Below, piece by piece: positions 8,760-17,133 of a stretch of 64,000 nucleotides of DNA. The stretch covers positions 1-64,000 of the forward strand of contig JANXRV010000094.1 of NCBI GenBank assembly GCA_025356665.1. Direction: 5' to 3'. The DNA is from CAITSH01 sp025356665 (GTDB taxonomy: Bacteria > Pseudomonadota > Gammaproteobacteria > Burkholderiales > SG8-39). Made by a program: the position numbers and the translations under genes. The first letter of the stretch is position 1, and every line of letters begins with the position of its first letter. The notes under the pieces are model-generated. The model made no database searches, was not told the DNA's origin, and saw nothing but the letters and a program-made list of their open reading frames with translations.

Positions 8760-8769
8760 TTTGTACAAA
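8760..8769. promoter_or_regulatory. Palindrome TTTGTACAAA near the SDR start
   Basis: A perfect 10-bp palindrome lies 36 bases upstream of the SDR gene in the divergent gap with the GntR regulator. It is a plausible operator half-pair, though GntR/FCD sites more often contain TGGT/ACCA. Function is inferred from position only. Confidence 0.3.
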
Positions 8770-8798
8770 CCAGACCGGACCAACAAATCACACAGACA

Positions 8799-8818
8799 CG
8801 AACACAAACGAACACAAA
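8799..8818 (+). repeat. Tandem 10-bp repeat CGAACACAAA x2
   Basis: Two perfect back-to-back copies of a 10-bp unit, one DNA turn apart, lie in the middle of the divergent regulatory gap. They directly abut a long inverted repeat. Confidence 0.6.
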
Positions 8819-8842
8819 TGCAATTTACGCAGTGCATTTGTG
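8813..8842. promoter_or_regulatory. Long inverted repeat in the divergent control region
   Basis: CACAAATGCA (8813-8822) and TGCATTTGTG (8833-8842) are perfect inverted copies separated by 10 bases, so the arm centres lie two helical turns apart. The layout suits a dimeric regulator with widely spaced half-sites, or a hairpin in the SDR leader. Confidence 0.45.
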
Positions 8843-8874
8843 GTGCGCCGCAGCATCCGATGCGCATTACAAAT

Positions 8875-8885
8875 TGGTCTGACCA
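8875..8885. promoter_or_regulatory. Putative GntR/FCD operator TGGTCTGACCA
   Basis: A perfect 11-bp palindrome of the TGGT-N3-ACCA type that FadR/UxuR/LldR-like regulators commonly bind. A second half-site-like TTGACCAAA follows at 8888-8896. It sits 73 bases upstream of the regulator gene in the gap shared with the SDR gene, so it could control both directions. Confidence 0.5.
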
Positions 8886-8958
8886 CTTGACCAAAGTGTA
8901 ACGCGCTCGTTAAGCTGACGTCCACCCCTCGCAGACAGCCCATAAGAATTCCAAGACT

Positions 8959-9660
8959 ATGCCGCTGCAAACCGTAGAGACACGCCGCCTATACCGGCAG
9001 ATCGCCGACCAGATTCACGCGCTCATCGTCGGCGGAGAATACGCCCCCGGCTCACGCCTGCCGCCCGAGCGCACCTTGGCAAAGCAGCTTGGCGTGTCAA
9101 GACCGTCGGTGCGCGAAGCGCTGATCGCTCTTGAAGTCGAGGGCATGCTCGACGTGCGCGTTGGTTCGGGTATCTATGTGACACAACCGGGCGAGCGCGG
9201 CGGGCACGAACCCCTGAATGACCCCACCGGCCCATTCGAGGTCATCAGCGCACGCGGACTGATAGAAGGCGAGTGCGCCGCGCTCGCGGCAAAAAACGCC
9301 AGCACCCTGCAGATGCGCGCCATCCGCGGCGCCCACGCCGGCATGCTGGCGGAGAGCAAAAAGCACCACAACCCGCTTGATGCCGACCGGCTTTTCCATG
9401 TGCGCCTCGCAGAGGCAAGCGGCAACAGTGCTCTGGTGCTCGTTGTGCAAACGCTGTGGGACCAGCGCATCGGCCCGCTATACCGCAGCCTCGAACGCAA
9501 GCTCGAATATCCCCGAATGGCCGCTGAAACCATGCGCGAGCATCAGTCCATAGTCAACGCAATCGTCAAGCGCGATGCGCGCGGCGCAAGGGCCGCAATG
9601 CGCCAGCACATGAAAAAAACCCACCAACGCTACATCAAGGAATGGAGTGCGGAAAGCTAG
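8959..9660 (+). CDS. GntR-family (FadR/FCD) transcriptional regulator
   Basis: This 233-aa regulator has an N-terminal winged helix (about residues 8-75, with GSRLPPERTLAKQLGVSRPSVREAL as its core) and a C-terminal all-helical FCD effector domain with acidic and His residues that usually bind a metal. FCD regulators typically sense sugar acids, hydroxy acids or fatty acyl molecules. It stands divergent to the SDR/FAH genes and immediately ahead of the ABC transporter genes; its stop is one base before the ATPase start. It is therefore the best candidate to control the whole sugar-acid island, probably as a repressor relieved by a pathway intermediate. Confidence 0.92.
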   Translation: MPLQTVETRRLYRQIADQIHALIVGGEYAPGSRLPPERTLAKQLGVSRPSVREALIALEVEGMLDVRVGSGIYVTQPGERGGHEPLNDPTGPFEVISARGLIEGECAALAAKNASTLQMRAIRGAHAGMLAESKKHHNPLDADRLFHVRLAEASGNSALVLVVQTLWDQRIGPLYRSLERKLEYPRMAAETMREHQSIVNAIVKRDARGARAAMRQHMKKTHQRYIKEWSAES

Positions 9661-9661
9661 C

Positions 9662-10714
9662 ATGGCCACAGTCACGCTCAGAGATGTACGCAAGTCCTTT
9701 GGCAGCACGCCGGTGGTGCATGGCGTCGATATCCTCATTGAGGATGGAGAATTCTGCGTCCTCGTCGGTCCTTCCGGATGCGGCAAGTCGACGCTGCTGC
9801 GCATGATCGCGGGACTGGAAGAAATATCCGCTGGCGAGATCCTGATCGGCGAGCGCGTGGTGAACAATGTCGCGCCAAAGGAACGCGACATTGCCATGGT
9901 GTTCCAGAACTATGCGCTGTATCCGCACATGACCGTGCGCGACAATATGGCATTCAGCCTGAAGCTCGCACGCACGCCGAAAGAACAGATGCAGCAGCGC
10001 GTGGCCGAGGCTGCGAGCATTCTCGGGCTGACCGATTACCTTGAGCGCTATCCGCGCCAGCTCTCGGGCGGCCAGCGCCAGCGCGTGGCCATGGGTCGCG
10101 CCATCGTCAGGAAGCCCCAGGTGTTCCTCTTCGATGAACCGCTCTCCAACCTGGATGCCAAGCTGCGCGTATCGATGCGCACCGAGATCAAGGCACTGCA
10201 CCAGCGGCTCAAAACAACTTCGGTTTATGTCACGCACGACCAAATCGAGGCAATGACCATGGCCGACAGGATCGTGGTTATGAACGCGGGCAGGGTCGAA
10301 CAGATCGGCTCGCCGCTGGACCTTTACGACAACCCGGCCAACCTGTTCGTCGCCGGTTTCATCGGCTCGCCGGCAATGAACTTTGTTCCCGGAAAGGCGA
10401 CCGGGAACGGCAGCATTTCGGTTGCGCAAGGCCATGATATCCCGCTGAACGCGGGAGTGAGGGTCGAAGCCGGCCGCGACGTCATCGTCGGCGTGCGTCC
10501 GGAGCACCTCGCGGTGTCGGCAAGCGGCCTGCCGGTGGAAGTTGTGGTGGTCGAACCCACCGGCGCCGACACCCAGATCTTTTGCAAGCTTGCTGGCGTC
10601 GACATCACCGCTGTCGTGCGCGAGCGTCATGAGTTCCATCCCGGCGAAACGATCCGCTTGGCGCCCCAACTGACGTTCCTTTTCGACCCCGCGAGCGGGG
10701 CAAGGCTCGCCTGA
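9662..10714 (+). CDS. CUT1-type sugar ABC transporter ATPase
   Basis: This 350-aa ATPase of the MalK/UgpC/MsmX class powers a carbohydrate importer. It has Walker A GPSGCGKST (residues 36-44), the signature LSGGQRQ (134-140), Walker B VFLFDEP (154-160), the switch His in YVTHDQ and a C-terminal regulatory TOBE region of about 110 residues. I use ATG 9662, one base after the regulator stop; a start 15 bases upstream is possible but overlaps that gene. It heads a set ordered ATPase, binding protein, permease, permease. Confidence 0.95.
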   Translation: MATVTLRDVRKSFGSTPVVHGVDILIEDGEFCVLVGPSGCGKSTLLRMIAGLEEISAGEILIGERVVNNVAPKERDIAMVFQNYALYPHMTVRDNMAFSLKLARTPKEQMQQRVAEAASILGLTDYLERYPRQLSGGQRQRVAMGRAIVRKPQVFLFDEPLSNLDAKLRVSMRTEIKALHQRLKTTSVYVTHDQIEAMTMADRIVVMNAGRVEQIGSPLDLYDNPANLFVAGFIGSPAMNFVPGKATGNGSISVAQGHDIPLNAGVRVEAGRDVIVGVRPEHLAVSASGLPVEVVVVEPTGADTQIFCKLAGVDITAVVRERHEFHPGETIRLAPQLTFLFDPASGARLA

Positions 10715-10741
10715 GAACTTAAATCACCAAAGGAGGAAAAC

Positions 10742-12061
10742 ATGAGCATGATGAAACGCAGGGATTTTCTGAAAACCACCGTCGGTATCGCCGCTGGGGC
10801 AGCCGCTCCGGTGGCCTTGATGAAGGAGGCGCAGGCCCAGCAGTGGACCGGCCAGCCCGAGAAGGGCGCAAAGCTACGCGTACTGCGCTGGAGCCGCTTC
10901 GTGCAGGGCGACATCGACCAGTACATGAAGAACGTCGCCGCCTTCAGCCAGAAATACGGCATCGAGGTGCGTGTCGACAACGAGGGCTGGGAAGACGTGC
11001 GTCCCAAGGCTGCAGTCTCTGCCAACACCGGCGCGGGCCCGGACATCATCCTGTCGACCAACGACGATGCCAACCTCTACCCCGATAAACTGCTCGACGT
11101 AACCGACCTCGGTGAATACCTGGGCAAGAAATACGGCGGCTGGTTCCCCGCCGCACAGGCATTCAACCGCCCCGACGGCAAGAAGTGGATCGCCATCCCG
11201 CTCGGCTCAGCCGGCGCGATGATGGTCTACCGCGAGAGCATGCTCAAAGCAGCCGGCTTCAACAGCTTCCCGAAGACCACGGACGACTTCCTGAAAATGA
11301 TGAAGGCGCTGCACGCCAAGGGCACTCCCGGCGGCTTTGCCCTAGGCAACGCGACCGGCGACGGCATGTGGTGCAACTGGCTGATCTGGGCCTTCGGCGG
11401 CAAGCTCGTCAACGAGAAAAACCAGGTCGTGATCGACAGCCCGGAAACACTGAAGGCGCTCGAGTACGGCAAGGAACTCTACGCCACGTTTATCCCGGGC
11501 ACGCTGTCCTGGCTCGACCCGAACAACAACAAGGCCTTCCTTGACGGCCAGATTTCGGTCACCAACAACGGCATTTCGATCTACTACGCAGCGAAGAACG
11601 CCACGGATCCGAAGGTCAAGGAATTGCAGGCAGACATCCAGCACGCCTCGTTCCCCATAGGGCCCGTGGGCGTAGCCACCGAGTCCCACCTGTTCTTCAA
11701 CCAGATGATCATGAAGCACACCAAGTACCCGAAGGCGGCCAAGGAGTTCCTGCGCTTCATGATGGAGAAGGAACAATTCGAGCCCTGGATGACGGCCTCG
11801 GGCGGCTACACCGCCCCGCCGCTCGCCGACTACACGAAAGCCGCGATCTGGACATCTGACGTGAAAAACACGCCATACCGCGACGCCGTGAAAAATCTGC
11901 GTCCTGCGGGCTTTGCCGGCAAGCTCGGCTACGCCTCTGCGGGTGCAGCAGCAGATTTCATTGTTATCAACATGGTGGCCGAAGCTATCAGCGGTGCGAA
12001 GACACCGAAGGAAGCCGCGGAGCGCGCGCAAAAACGCGCCGAGCGCTACTACAAGGTGTAA
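10742..12061 (+). CDS. Sugar ABC transporter substrate-binding protein (Tat-exported)
   Basis: A 439-aa family 1 extracellular solute-binding protein that should capture the sugar in the periplasm. The N-terminus MKRRDFLKTTVGIAAG carries the twin-arginine motif, with likely cleavage after AQA near residue 33. A strong Shine-Dalgarno AAAGGAGG precedes the start, consistent with the high expression needed for a binding protein. The ligand cannot be read from sequence; neighbouring dehydratases suggest a pentose, deoxyhexose or sugar acid. Confidence 0.93.
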   Translation: MSMMKRRDFLKTTVGIAAGAAAPVALMKEAQAQQWTGQPEKGAKLRVLRWSRFVQGDIDQYMKNVAAFSQKYGIEVRVDNEGWEDVRPKAAVSANTGAGPDIILSTNDDANLYPDKLLDVTDLGEYLGKKYGGWFPAAQAFNRPDGKKWIAIPLGSAGAMMVYRESMLKAAGFNSFPKTTDDFLKMMKALHAKGTPGGFALGNATGDGMWCNWLIWAFGGKLVNEKNQVVIDSPETLKALEYGKELYATFIPGTLSWLDPNNNKAFLDGQISVTNNGISIYYAAKNATDPKVKELQADIQHASFPIGPVGVATESHLFFNQMIMKHTKYPKAAKEFLRFMMEKEQFEPWMTASGGYTAPPLADYTKAAIWTSDVKNTPYRDAVKNLRPAGFAGKLGYASAGAAADFIVINMVAEAISGAKTPKEAAERAQKRAERYYKV

Positions 12062-12075
12062 GCAGGATCTATCGA

Positions 12076-12975
12076 GTGAGTCGCTGGCTTAACAACAGGA
12101 ACGTCCTCGGGCTGCTATTCATGCTGCCCGCGGGCCTCCTGTTGCTCGTTTTCCTAACCTACCCGCTCGGTCTGGGCACCTGGCTGGGCTTTACCGACGC
12201 CAAGGTCGGGCGCTCCGGCGAGTGGGTGGGCACGGAGAATTTCGAATTCCTGTTCGGCGACAGTGTCGCGCGCCTGTCGCTCTTCAATACCTTGTTCTAC
12301 ACCGTCGTCGCGAGCATCATGAAGTTCGCGTTCGGACTGTGGCTCGCGTTGCTCCTTAACAAGGACCTGCCGGTCAAGGCCTTCCTGCGTGCCATCGTGC
12401 TGCTGCCCTTCATTGTCCCGACCGCCCTGTCGGCGCTCGCGTTCTGGTGGCTTTATGACTCGCAATTCTCGGTCATCTCTTGGGCGTTCATGAAGATGGG
12501 CCTCATAAACCAGTACATCGACTTCCTCGGCGATCCCTGGATGGCGCGCCTTGCCACCATCGCCGCCAACGTCTGGCGCGGCGTCCCCTTTGTCGCCATC
12601 ACGCTGCTGGCCGGACTGCAGACCGTGTCGCCCTCCCTGTACGAAGCCGCCTCACTCGACGGCGCCACAGAATGGCAGAAATTCCGGCACGTCACGCTAC
12701 CAATGCTCACGCCCATCATCGCAGTAGTGATGACCTTCTCGGTGCTGTTCACCTTTACCGACTTCCAGCTGATCTACGTGCTGACCCGTGGCGGCCCGCT
12801 CAACGCCACCCACCTCATGGCGACGCTCTCCTTCCAGCGCGCCATTTCCGGCGGCGCGCTAGGCGAAGGTGCGGCGCTCGCCACCGCGATGGTGCCATTC
12901 CTGCTCGCTGCAATCATGTTCAGCTACTTCGGCCTGCAGCGCCGCGCCTGGCAGCAGGGCGGAACCGATAAATAG
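12076..12975 (+). CDS. Sugar ABC transporter permease (MalF type)
   Basis: A 299-aa inner-membrane permease with about six hydrophobic segments. The coupling motif EAASLDGATEWQKFRHVTLPML (an EAA loop) near residues 191-212 is where the ATPase docks. The start is GTG 12076, 14 bases after the binding protein stop, with AGGAT upstream. It pairs with the next permease to form the channel. Confidence 0.93.
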   Translation: MSRWLNNRNVLGLLFMLPAGLLLLVFLTYPLGLGTWLGFTDAKVGRSGEWVGTENFEFLFGDSVARLSLFNTLFYTVVASIMKFAFGLWLALLLNKDLPVKAFLRAIVLLPFIVPTALSALAFWWLYDSQFSVISWAFMKMGLINQYIDFLGDPWMARLATIAANVWRGVPFVAITLLAGLQTVSPSLYEAASLDGATEWQKFRHVTLPMLTPIIAVVMTFSVLFTFTDFQLIYVLTRGGPLNATHLMATLSFQRAISGGALGEGAALATAMVPFLLAAIMFSYFGLQRRAWQQGGTDK

Positions 12976-12991
12976 AAATGCAGGAAAACCC

Positions 12992-13867
12992 GTGAGCCAA
13001 AACGAAACCCAGGACTCCGCCGGAATGGCCTATCTCGACTCGCGCCTGCGGCGCTGGGTCACGGTCTACCTCCCCCTGCTCGCCTTCCTGTTCGTACTAC
13101 TGTTCCCTTTCTACTGGATGGGGATGACCGCGTTCAAGCCGAACGAGGAACTCGTATCCAAGGCGGCAAACCCGTTCTGGATTAACAACCCGACAATCGT
13201 CCATTTTGAAAAACTGCTGTTCCACACCTCCTATCCGCAGTGGATGTGGAACACGGTGGTGGTCTCCGTTATCGCCACATTCACCTCGCTCGCCGCAAGC
13301 GTGTTCGCCGCCTATGCCATCGAGCGCCTGCGCTACAAGGGATCCAGGCAGGTCGGTCTGGCCATTTTTCTCGCCTATCTGGTGCCCCCGTCCATCCTGT
13401 TCATTCCACTGGCCGCGATCGTGGTCCAGCTCGGCCTGTACGACACCAGGTGGGCGCTGATCCTCACCTACCCGACCTTCCTGATTCCGTTCTGTACCTG
13501 GCTGCTGATGGGGTACTTCCGTTCGATCCCCTATGAGCTGGAGGAATGCGCGCTGATCGACGGCGCAACGCGCTGGCAGGTGCTCATCAAGATCATCCTG
13601 CCGCTCGCTGTGCCAGGGCTGATATCGGCGGGCATATTCGCCTTCACGCTGTCGTGGAACGAGTTCATCTACGCGCTAACATTCATCTCCTCCTCGGAAA
13701 CCAAGACGGTGCCGGTTGGCGTAGTAACCGAACTGGTGGAAGGCGACGTCTATCACTGGGGCCCGCTGATGGCCGGCGCGCTACTCGGCTCGCTGCCAGT
13801 GGCGGTGCTGTATTCCTTCTTCGTCGAGTACTACGTATCGGGCATGACCGGGGCGGTCAAGGAGTAG
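12992..13867 (+). CDS. Sugar ABC transporter permease (MalG type)
   Basis: A 291-aa inner-membrane permease with about six hydrophobic segments and the EAA-type loop LEECALIDGATRW. I start it at GTG 12992, which has AGGA 6 bases upstream and lies 16 bases after the first permease. The next in-frame ATG, 11 codons later, is an alternative. The open frame extends further upstream, but only inside the first permease gene. Confidence 0.92.
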   Translation: MSQNETQDSAGMAYLDSRLRRWVTVYLPLLAFLFVLLFPFYWMGMTAFKPNEELVSKAANPFWINNPTIVHFEKLLFHTSYPQWMWNTVVVSVIATFTSLAASVFAAYAIERLRYKGSRQVGLAIFLAYLVPPSILFIPLAAIVVQLGLYDTRWALILTYPTFLIPFCTWLLMGYFRSIPYELEECALIDGATRWQVLIKIILPLAVPGLISAGIFAFTLSWNEFIYALTFISSSETKTVPVGVVTELVEGDVYHWGPLMAGALLGSLPVAVLYSFFVEYYVSGMTGAVKE

Positions 13868-13956
13868 GCCCGGCCCGTTGGGTTCGCAATTTTCTATGCG
13901 CGCATGGATACCACACGCTGTTTTAGCTCATTCACAAACAACCAAAGGTTTTGCAT

Positions 13957-14706
13957 ATGAATCAACTTGATTTTAAGGACCGCACGGCCATTGTCACCGG
14001 CGGCGCGACAGGCATCGGCCTCGCCATCGTCAAACGTCTGCTCGCCTCTGGTGCCAAGGTTCGGATCTGGGATCGTGATGCGCAGACATTGCAACAGACG
14101 CTGACATCGCTGGCCAACCCCGGCGCAAGCGGTGCCAATGTCGATGTGTCCGATGCGCAGTCGGTGGCCAAAGCCACAGAGGATGCCGCCGCCACGCTGG
14201 GCAAAATAGACGTCCTGGTCAATAACGCCGGCATCGCCGGCATCAACACCCCGGTGATCGACTACCCCGTCGATGAATGGGAACGCGTGCTAAAGGTCAA
14301 TCTCACCGGCCCGTTCCTGTGCTGCCGCGCCGTCGCTCCACACATGGTGAAAAACAAGTACGGTCGCATCGTCAATATCGCATCCGTCGCCGGCAAGGAG
14401 GGCAATCCCAATGCGGTCGCCTACTCCGCCTCAAAAGCCGGCGTGATCTCGCTCACAAAATCGCTCGGCAAGGAGTTGGCGCAAACGGGTGTGCTGGTCA
14501 ATTGCGTCACCCCGGCGGCGGCAAAAACGGCGATCTTCGACCAGATGACTGAGCAGCATATCAACTACATGCTGTCAAAAATTCCCATGAACCGGTTTGT
14601 ACAGGTGGATGAAATCGCCGCGCTGGTCGGCTGGCTCGCATCACAGGATTGCTCGTTCTCCACGGCGGGCGTGTTCGATATTTCCGGCGGTCGCGCGACT
14701 TACTGA
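13957..14706 (+). CDS. SDR-family dehydrogenase, candidate sugar 1-dehydrogenase
   Basis: A 249-aa classical SDR with TGGATGIG near residues 14-21, NNAG near 90, and the catalytic Ser, Tyr and Lys in the NIASVAGK and YSASK segments. It resembles 3-oxoacyl-ACP reductase-like sugar dehydrogenases such as L-fucose or D-arabinose dehydrogenases. Placed between the importer and two sugar-acid dehydratases, it is the best candidate for oxidising the sugar to its lactone. I chose ATG 13957, with AAAGG 8 bases upstream, over the TTG two codons earlier. No lactonase gene is visible nearby. Confidence 0.85.
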   Translation: MNQLDFKDRTAIVTGGATGIGLAIVKRLLASGAKVRIWDRDAQTLQQTLTSLANPGASGANVDVSDAQSVAKATEDAAATLGKIDVLVNNAGIAGINTPVIDYPVDEWERVLKVNLTGPFLCCRAVAPHMVKNKYGRIVNIASVAGKEGNPNAVAYSASKAGVISLTKSLGKELAQTGVLVNCVTPAAAKTAIFDQMTEQHINYMLSKIPMNRFVQVDEIAALVGWLASQDCSFSTAGVFDISGGRATY

Positions 14707-14719
14707 ACCTGATTCTCAT

Positions 14720-16453
14720 ATGGCAAAAAAACCCATCAAGAAACTGCGAAGCCAGGCCTGGTTCGGACGCGAGGATATTTACGGTTTTATCTACCGATCC
14801 TGGACGAAAAACCGCGGCATCCCTCATGACCAGTTTGACGGCAGGCCGGTTATCGGCATTTGCAACACCTGGTCTGAACTGACCCCGTGCAATTCTCATT
14901 TCCGCGCACTTGCGGAGCACGTGCGCAACGGGATTCTGGAAGCGGGCGGGTTTCCACTCGAGTTCCCTGTAATGTCGTTGGGCGAAACATTGCTGCGTCC
15001 GACGGCGATGATGTTTCGCAACCTCGCCAGCATGGATGTCGAGGAATCAATTCGAGCCAATCCCCTCGACGGCGTCGTTCTGCTGGTCGGTTGCGACAAG
15101 ACCACCCCTGCCTTGCTGATGGGCGCGGCCAGTGTCGATGTGCCGGCCATCGCCGTTTCTGGCGGCCCGATGCTCTCGGGAAAATACCGTGGCACCGACA
15201 TTGGGTCGGGCACCAACACCTGGTCGATGTCCGAGGATGTGCGCGCCGGCAAGATGACGCTCGACGAGTTCCATGAGGCGGAGTCATGCATGCACCGCTC
15301 CCACGGCCATTGCATGACCATGGGCACCGCCTCAACCATGGCGAGCATGGTCGAGGCGCTTGGCATAGGCATGCCGGGCAACGCCGCTTTCCCCGCCGTG
15401 GATGCCCGGCGCAATGTGCTCGCACGCATGGCCGGCCGGCGCATCGTTGACATGGTCAAAGAAGACCTGACCATATCGAAAATCCTCACCCGGCAGGCGT
15501 TTGAGAATGCCATCCGCACCAACGCCGCCATCGGCGGCTCGACCAACGCGGTGATTCACCTGATCGCCCTTGCCGGCCGCCTCGGCGTCAAGTTGGACCT
15601 CGACGATTGGGACCGCCTCGGCAGCGGCGTACACACCCTGCTCAACCTGATGCCCAACGGCAAGTTTCTGATGGAGGATTTTTGCTACGCCGGTGGCCTG
15701 CCCGTGGTGCTGCGCGAACTGGGTAAGAACGGCCTGCTGCACAAAAAGGCACTGACGGTAAATGGCCAGACAATCTGGGAAAACAACAAGAACGCCGAGT
15801 GCTTCAATCGCGACGTCATCACCCCGTTTGAAAAGCCGTTCAAGAAAAACACCGGTATCGCCGTACTGCGCGGTAACCTGTGTCCTGACGGCGCAGTCAT
15901 AAAGCCCTCGGCGGCGACCCCCAGACTGATGAAGCACAAAGGCCGCGCCGTGGTATTCAAGAGCATCGACGATTTCCACGCGCGCATTGACGATCCGAAA
16001 CTCGACATCGATGAGAACTGCGTCATGGTGCTGCAAAACTGCGGCCCCAAGGGCTATCCGGGCATGGCCGAGGTGGGAAACATGCCCCTGCCTCCCAAGG
16101 TCTTGAAAAAAGGCATCACCGACATGGTGCGCATCTCGGACGCCCGCATGAGCGGCACGGCTTACGGCACGGTTGTGCTGCACGCGGCCCCGGAAGCGGC
16201 GGCCGGCGGCGCGCTGGGCCTGGTGCAAGATGGCGACATCGTCGAACTGGACGTGGCAAAGCGCAAGCTCCACCTGCATGTTTCCGACGAAGAACTCGAA
16301 CGCCGGCGAAAGAAATGGAAAGCACCAAAAGCACCGATGCAGCGCGGCTACTACAAACTGTATGTGGATCACGTATTGCAGGCCAATCAGGGGGCCGATC
16401 TGGATTTCCTGGTCGGGAAAAGCGGATCAGATATCCCGAAAGACAACCACTAA
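14720..16453 (+). CDS. IlvD/Edd-family aldonate dehydratase (L-arabinonate dehydratase-like)
   Basis: This 577-aa dehydratase removes water from a sugar acid to give a 2-keto-3-deoxy acid, using a [2Fe-2S] cluster and Mg2+. Cluster cysteines C57 (TPCNSH), C125 (GCDKTTP) and C198 (HCMTMGTAST) are all present. The sequence follows rhizobial L-arabinonate dehydratase closely along its length, including KNCGPKGYPGMAEVG-like and DARMSGTAYGTV segments, rather than IlvD itself. Real substrate could be L-arabinonate, D-xylonate, D-fuconate or L-fuconate. It follows the SDR by 13 bases, so the two are probably co-translated. Confidence 0.88.
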   Translation: MAKKPIKKLRSQAWFGREDIYGFIYRSWTKNRGIPHDQFDGRPVIGICNTWSELTPCNSHFRALAEHVRNGILEAGGFPLEFPVMSLGETLLRPTAMMFRNLASMDVEESIRANPLDGVVLLVGCDKTTPALLMGAASVDVPAIAVSGGPMLSGKYRGTDIGSGTNTWSMSEDVRAGKMTLDEFHEAESCMHRSHGHCMTMGTASTMASMVEALGIGMPGNAAFPAVDARRNVLARMAGRRIVDMVKEDLTISKILTRQAFENAIRTNAAIGGSTNAVIHLIALAGRLGVKLDLDDWDRLGSGVHTLLNLMPNGKFLMEDFCYAGGLPVVLRELGKNGLLHKKALTVNGQTIWENNKNAECFNRDVITPFEKPFKKNTGIAVLRGNLCPDGAVIKPSAATPRLMKHKGRAVVFKSIDDFHARIDDPKLDIDENCVMVLQNCGPKGYPGMAEVGNMPLPPKVLKKGITDMVRISDARMSGTAYGTVVLHAAPEAAAGGALGLVQDGDIVELDVAKRKLHLHVSDEELERRRKKWKAPKAPMQRGYYKLYVDHVLQANQGADLDFLVGKSGSDIPKDNH

Positions 16454-16496
16454 GCGTCAAAGGCGGGGGGGGTAGGGCTTTAACCCGCATCGATTG

Positions 16497-16518
16497 AAAC
16501 GGCTGGGAAAAGCCGTTT
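16497..16518 (+). other. Hairpin between dehydratase and TRAP genes
   Basis: AAACGGCT and AGCCGTTT (16497-16504, 16511-16518) form an 8-bp stem with a GGGAAA loop, in the 95-bp gap before the TRAP operon. Without a T-run it is more likely a processing or attenuating hairpin than a full terminator. Confidence 0.4.
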
Positions 16519-16548
16519 AATCCGCACAGAGATACTAGAGGAGGGGAC

Positions 16549-17133
16549 ATGGCAACACATGCGCCGGATCTGGACAATCGTGACGAACACGTGCTCGGAG
16601 ACGACGGGGAGTTTCACGTCACAGATGAGCCAGTGGACCTTTCGATTTACCGTCTTGAGGACTGGATTGCGTTCGGCTTTTTCTGGGTGCTTGCGGCCAC
16701 CGTTTTTTACCAGTTCTTCACCCGCTACGCCCTTAACGATTCGGCGTCCTGGACGGAGGAAATCGCGCGCTACCTGCTGATCTGCCTGGTATTCATCGGC
16801 GCGGCAATAGGCGTGCGCAAAAACACCCACATCCAGGTCGATATTTTCTACCGCTTCATGGCGCCGGCTCTGGCGCGCACTCTCTCAACCCTCGTCGACG
16901 TGGTACGGGTGCTGTTCTTCAGCTACGCCATTTACCTCACCTATTCCCTGATGCAAAAAATAGGCAAACAGCCCATGGCCATCGTCGACTGGCCGATCGG
17001 ACTGATTTACGCCATGGTCATGCTCGGTTTTGCGCTGATGTGCTTTCGCGCCGTGCAGGCCCTCATCGGGCACTGGCGCCAGGGCTATAGCGTGCTCGAG
17101 CGGCCTGAAGTGGCCGGGGAGGAAGGCGCATGA
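16549..17133 (+). CDS. TRAP transporter small permease (DctQ)
   Basis: A 194-aa inner-membrane protein with four hydrophobic segments (about residues 43-60, 80-97, 125-142 and 155-172) and the DctQ feature SWTEEIARYLLICLVFIG. The cytosolic N-terminus of about 40 acidic residues is long for the family. GGAGGGG at 16540-16546 is a strong ribosome site. It overlaps the large permease gene by 4 bases. No TRAP binding protein is encoded here. Confidence 0.92.
   Translation: MATHAPDLDNRDEHVLGDDGEFHVTDEPVDLSIYRLEDWIAFGFFWVLAATVFYQFFTRYALNDSASWTEEIARYLLICLVFIGAAIGVRKNTHIQVDIFYRFMAPALARTLSTLVDVVRVLFFSYAIYLTYSLMQKIGKQPMAIVDWPIGLIYAMVMLGFALMCFRAVQALIGHWRQGYSVLERPEVAGEEGA

Noticed and set aside
15332..16372. 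346-codon open frame on the minus strand
   Set aside because: Antisense to the IlvD/Edd dehydratase, which is conserved over its whole length; no domain seen.
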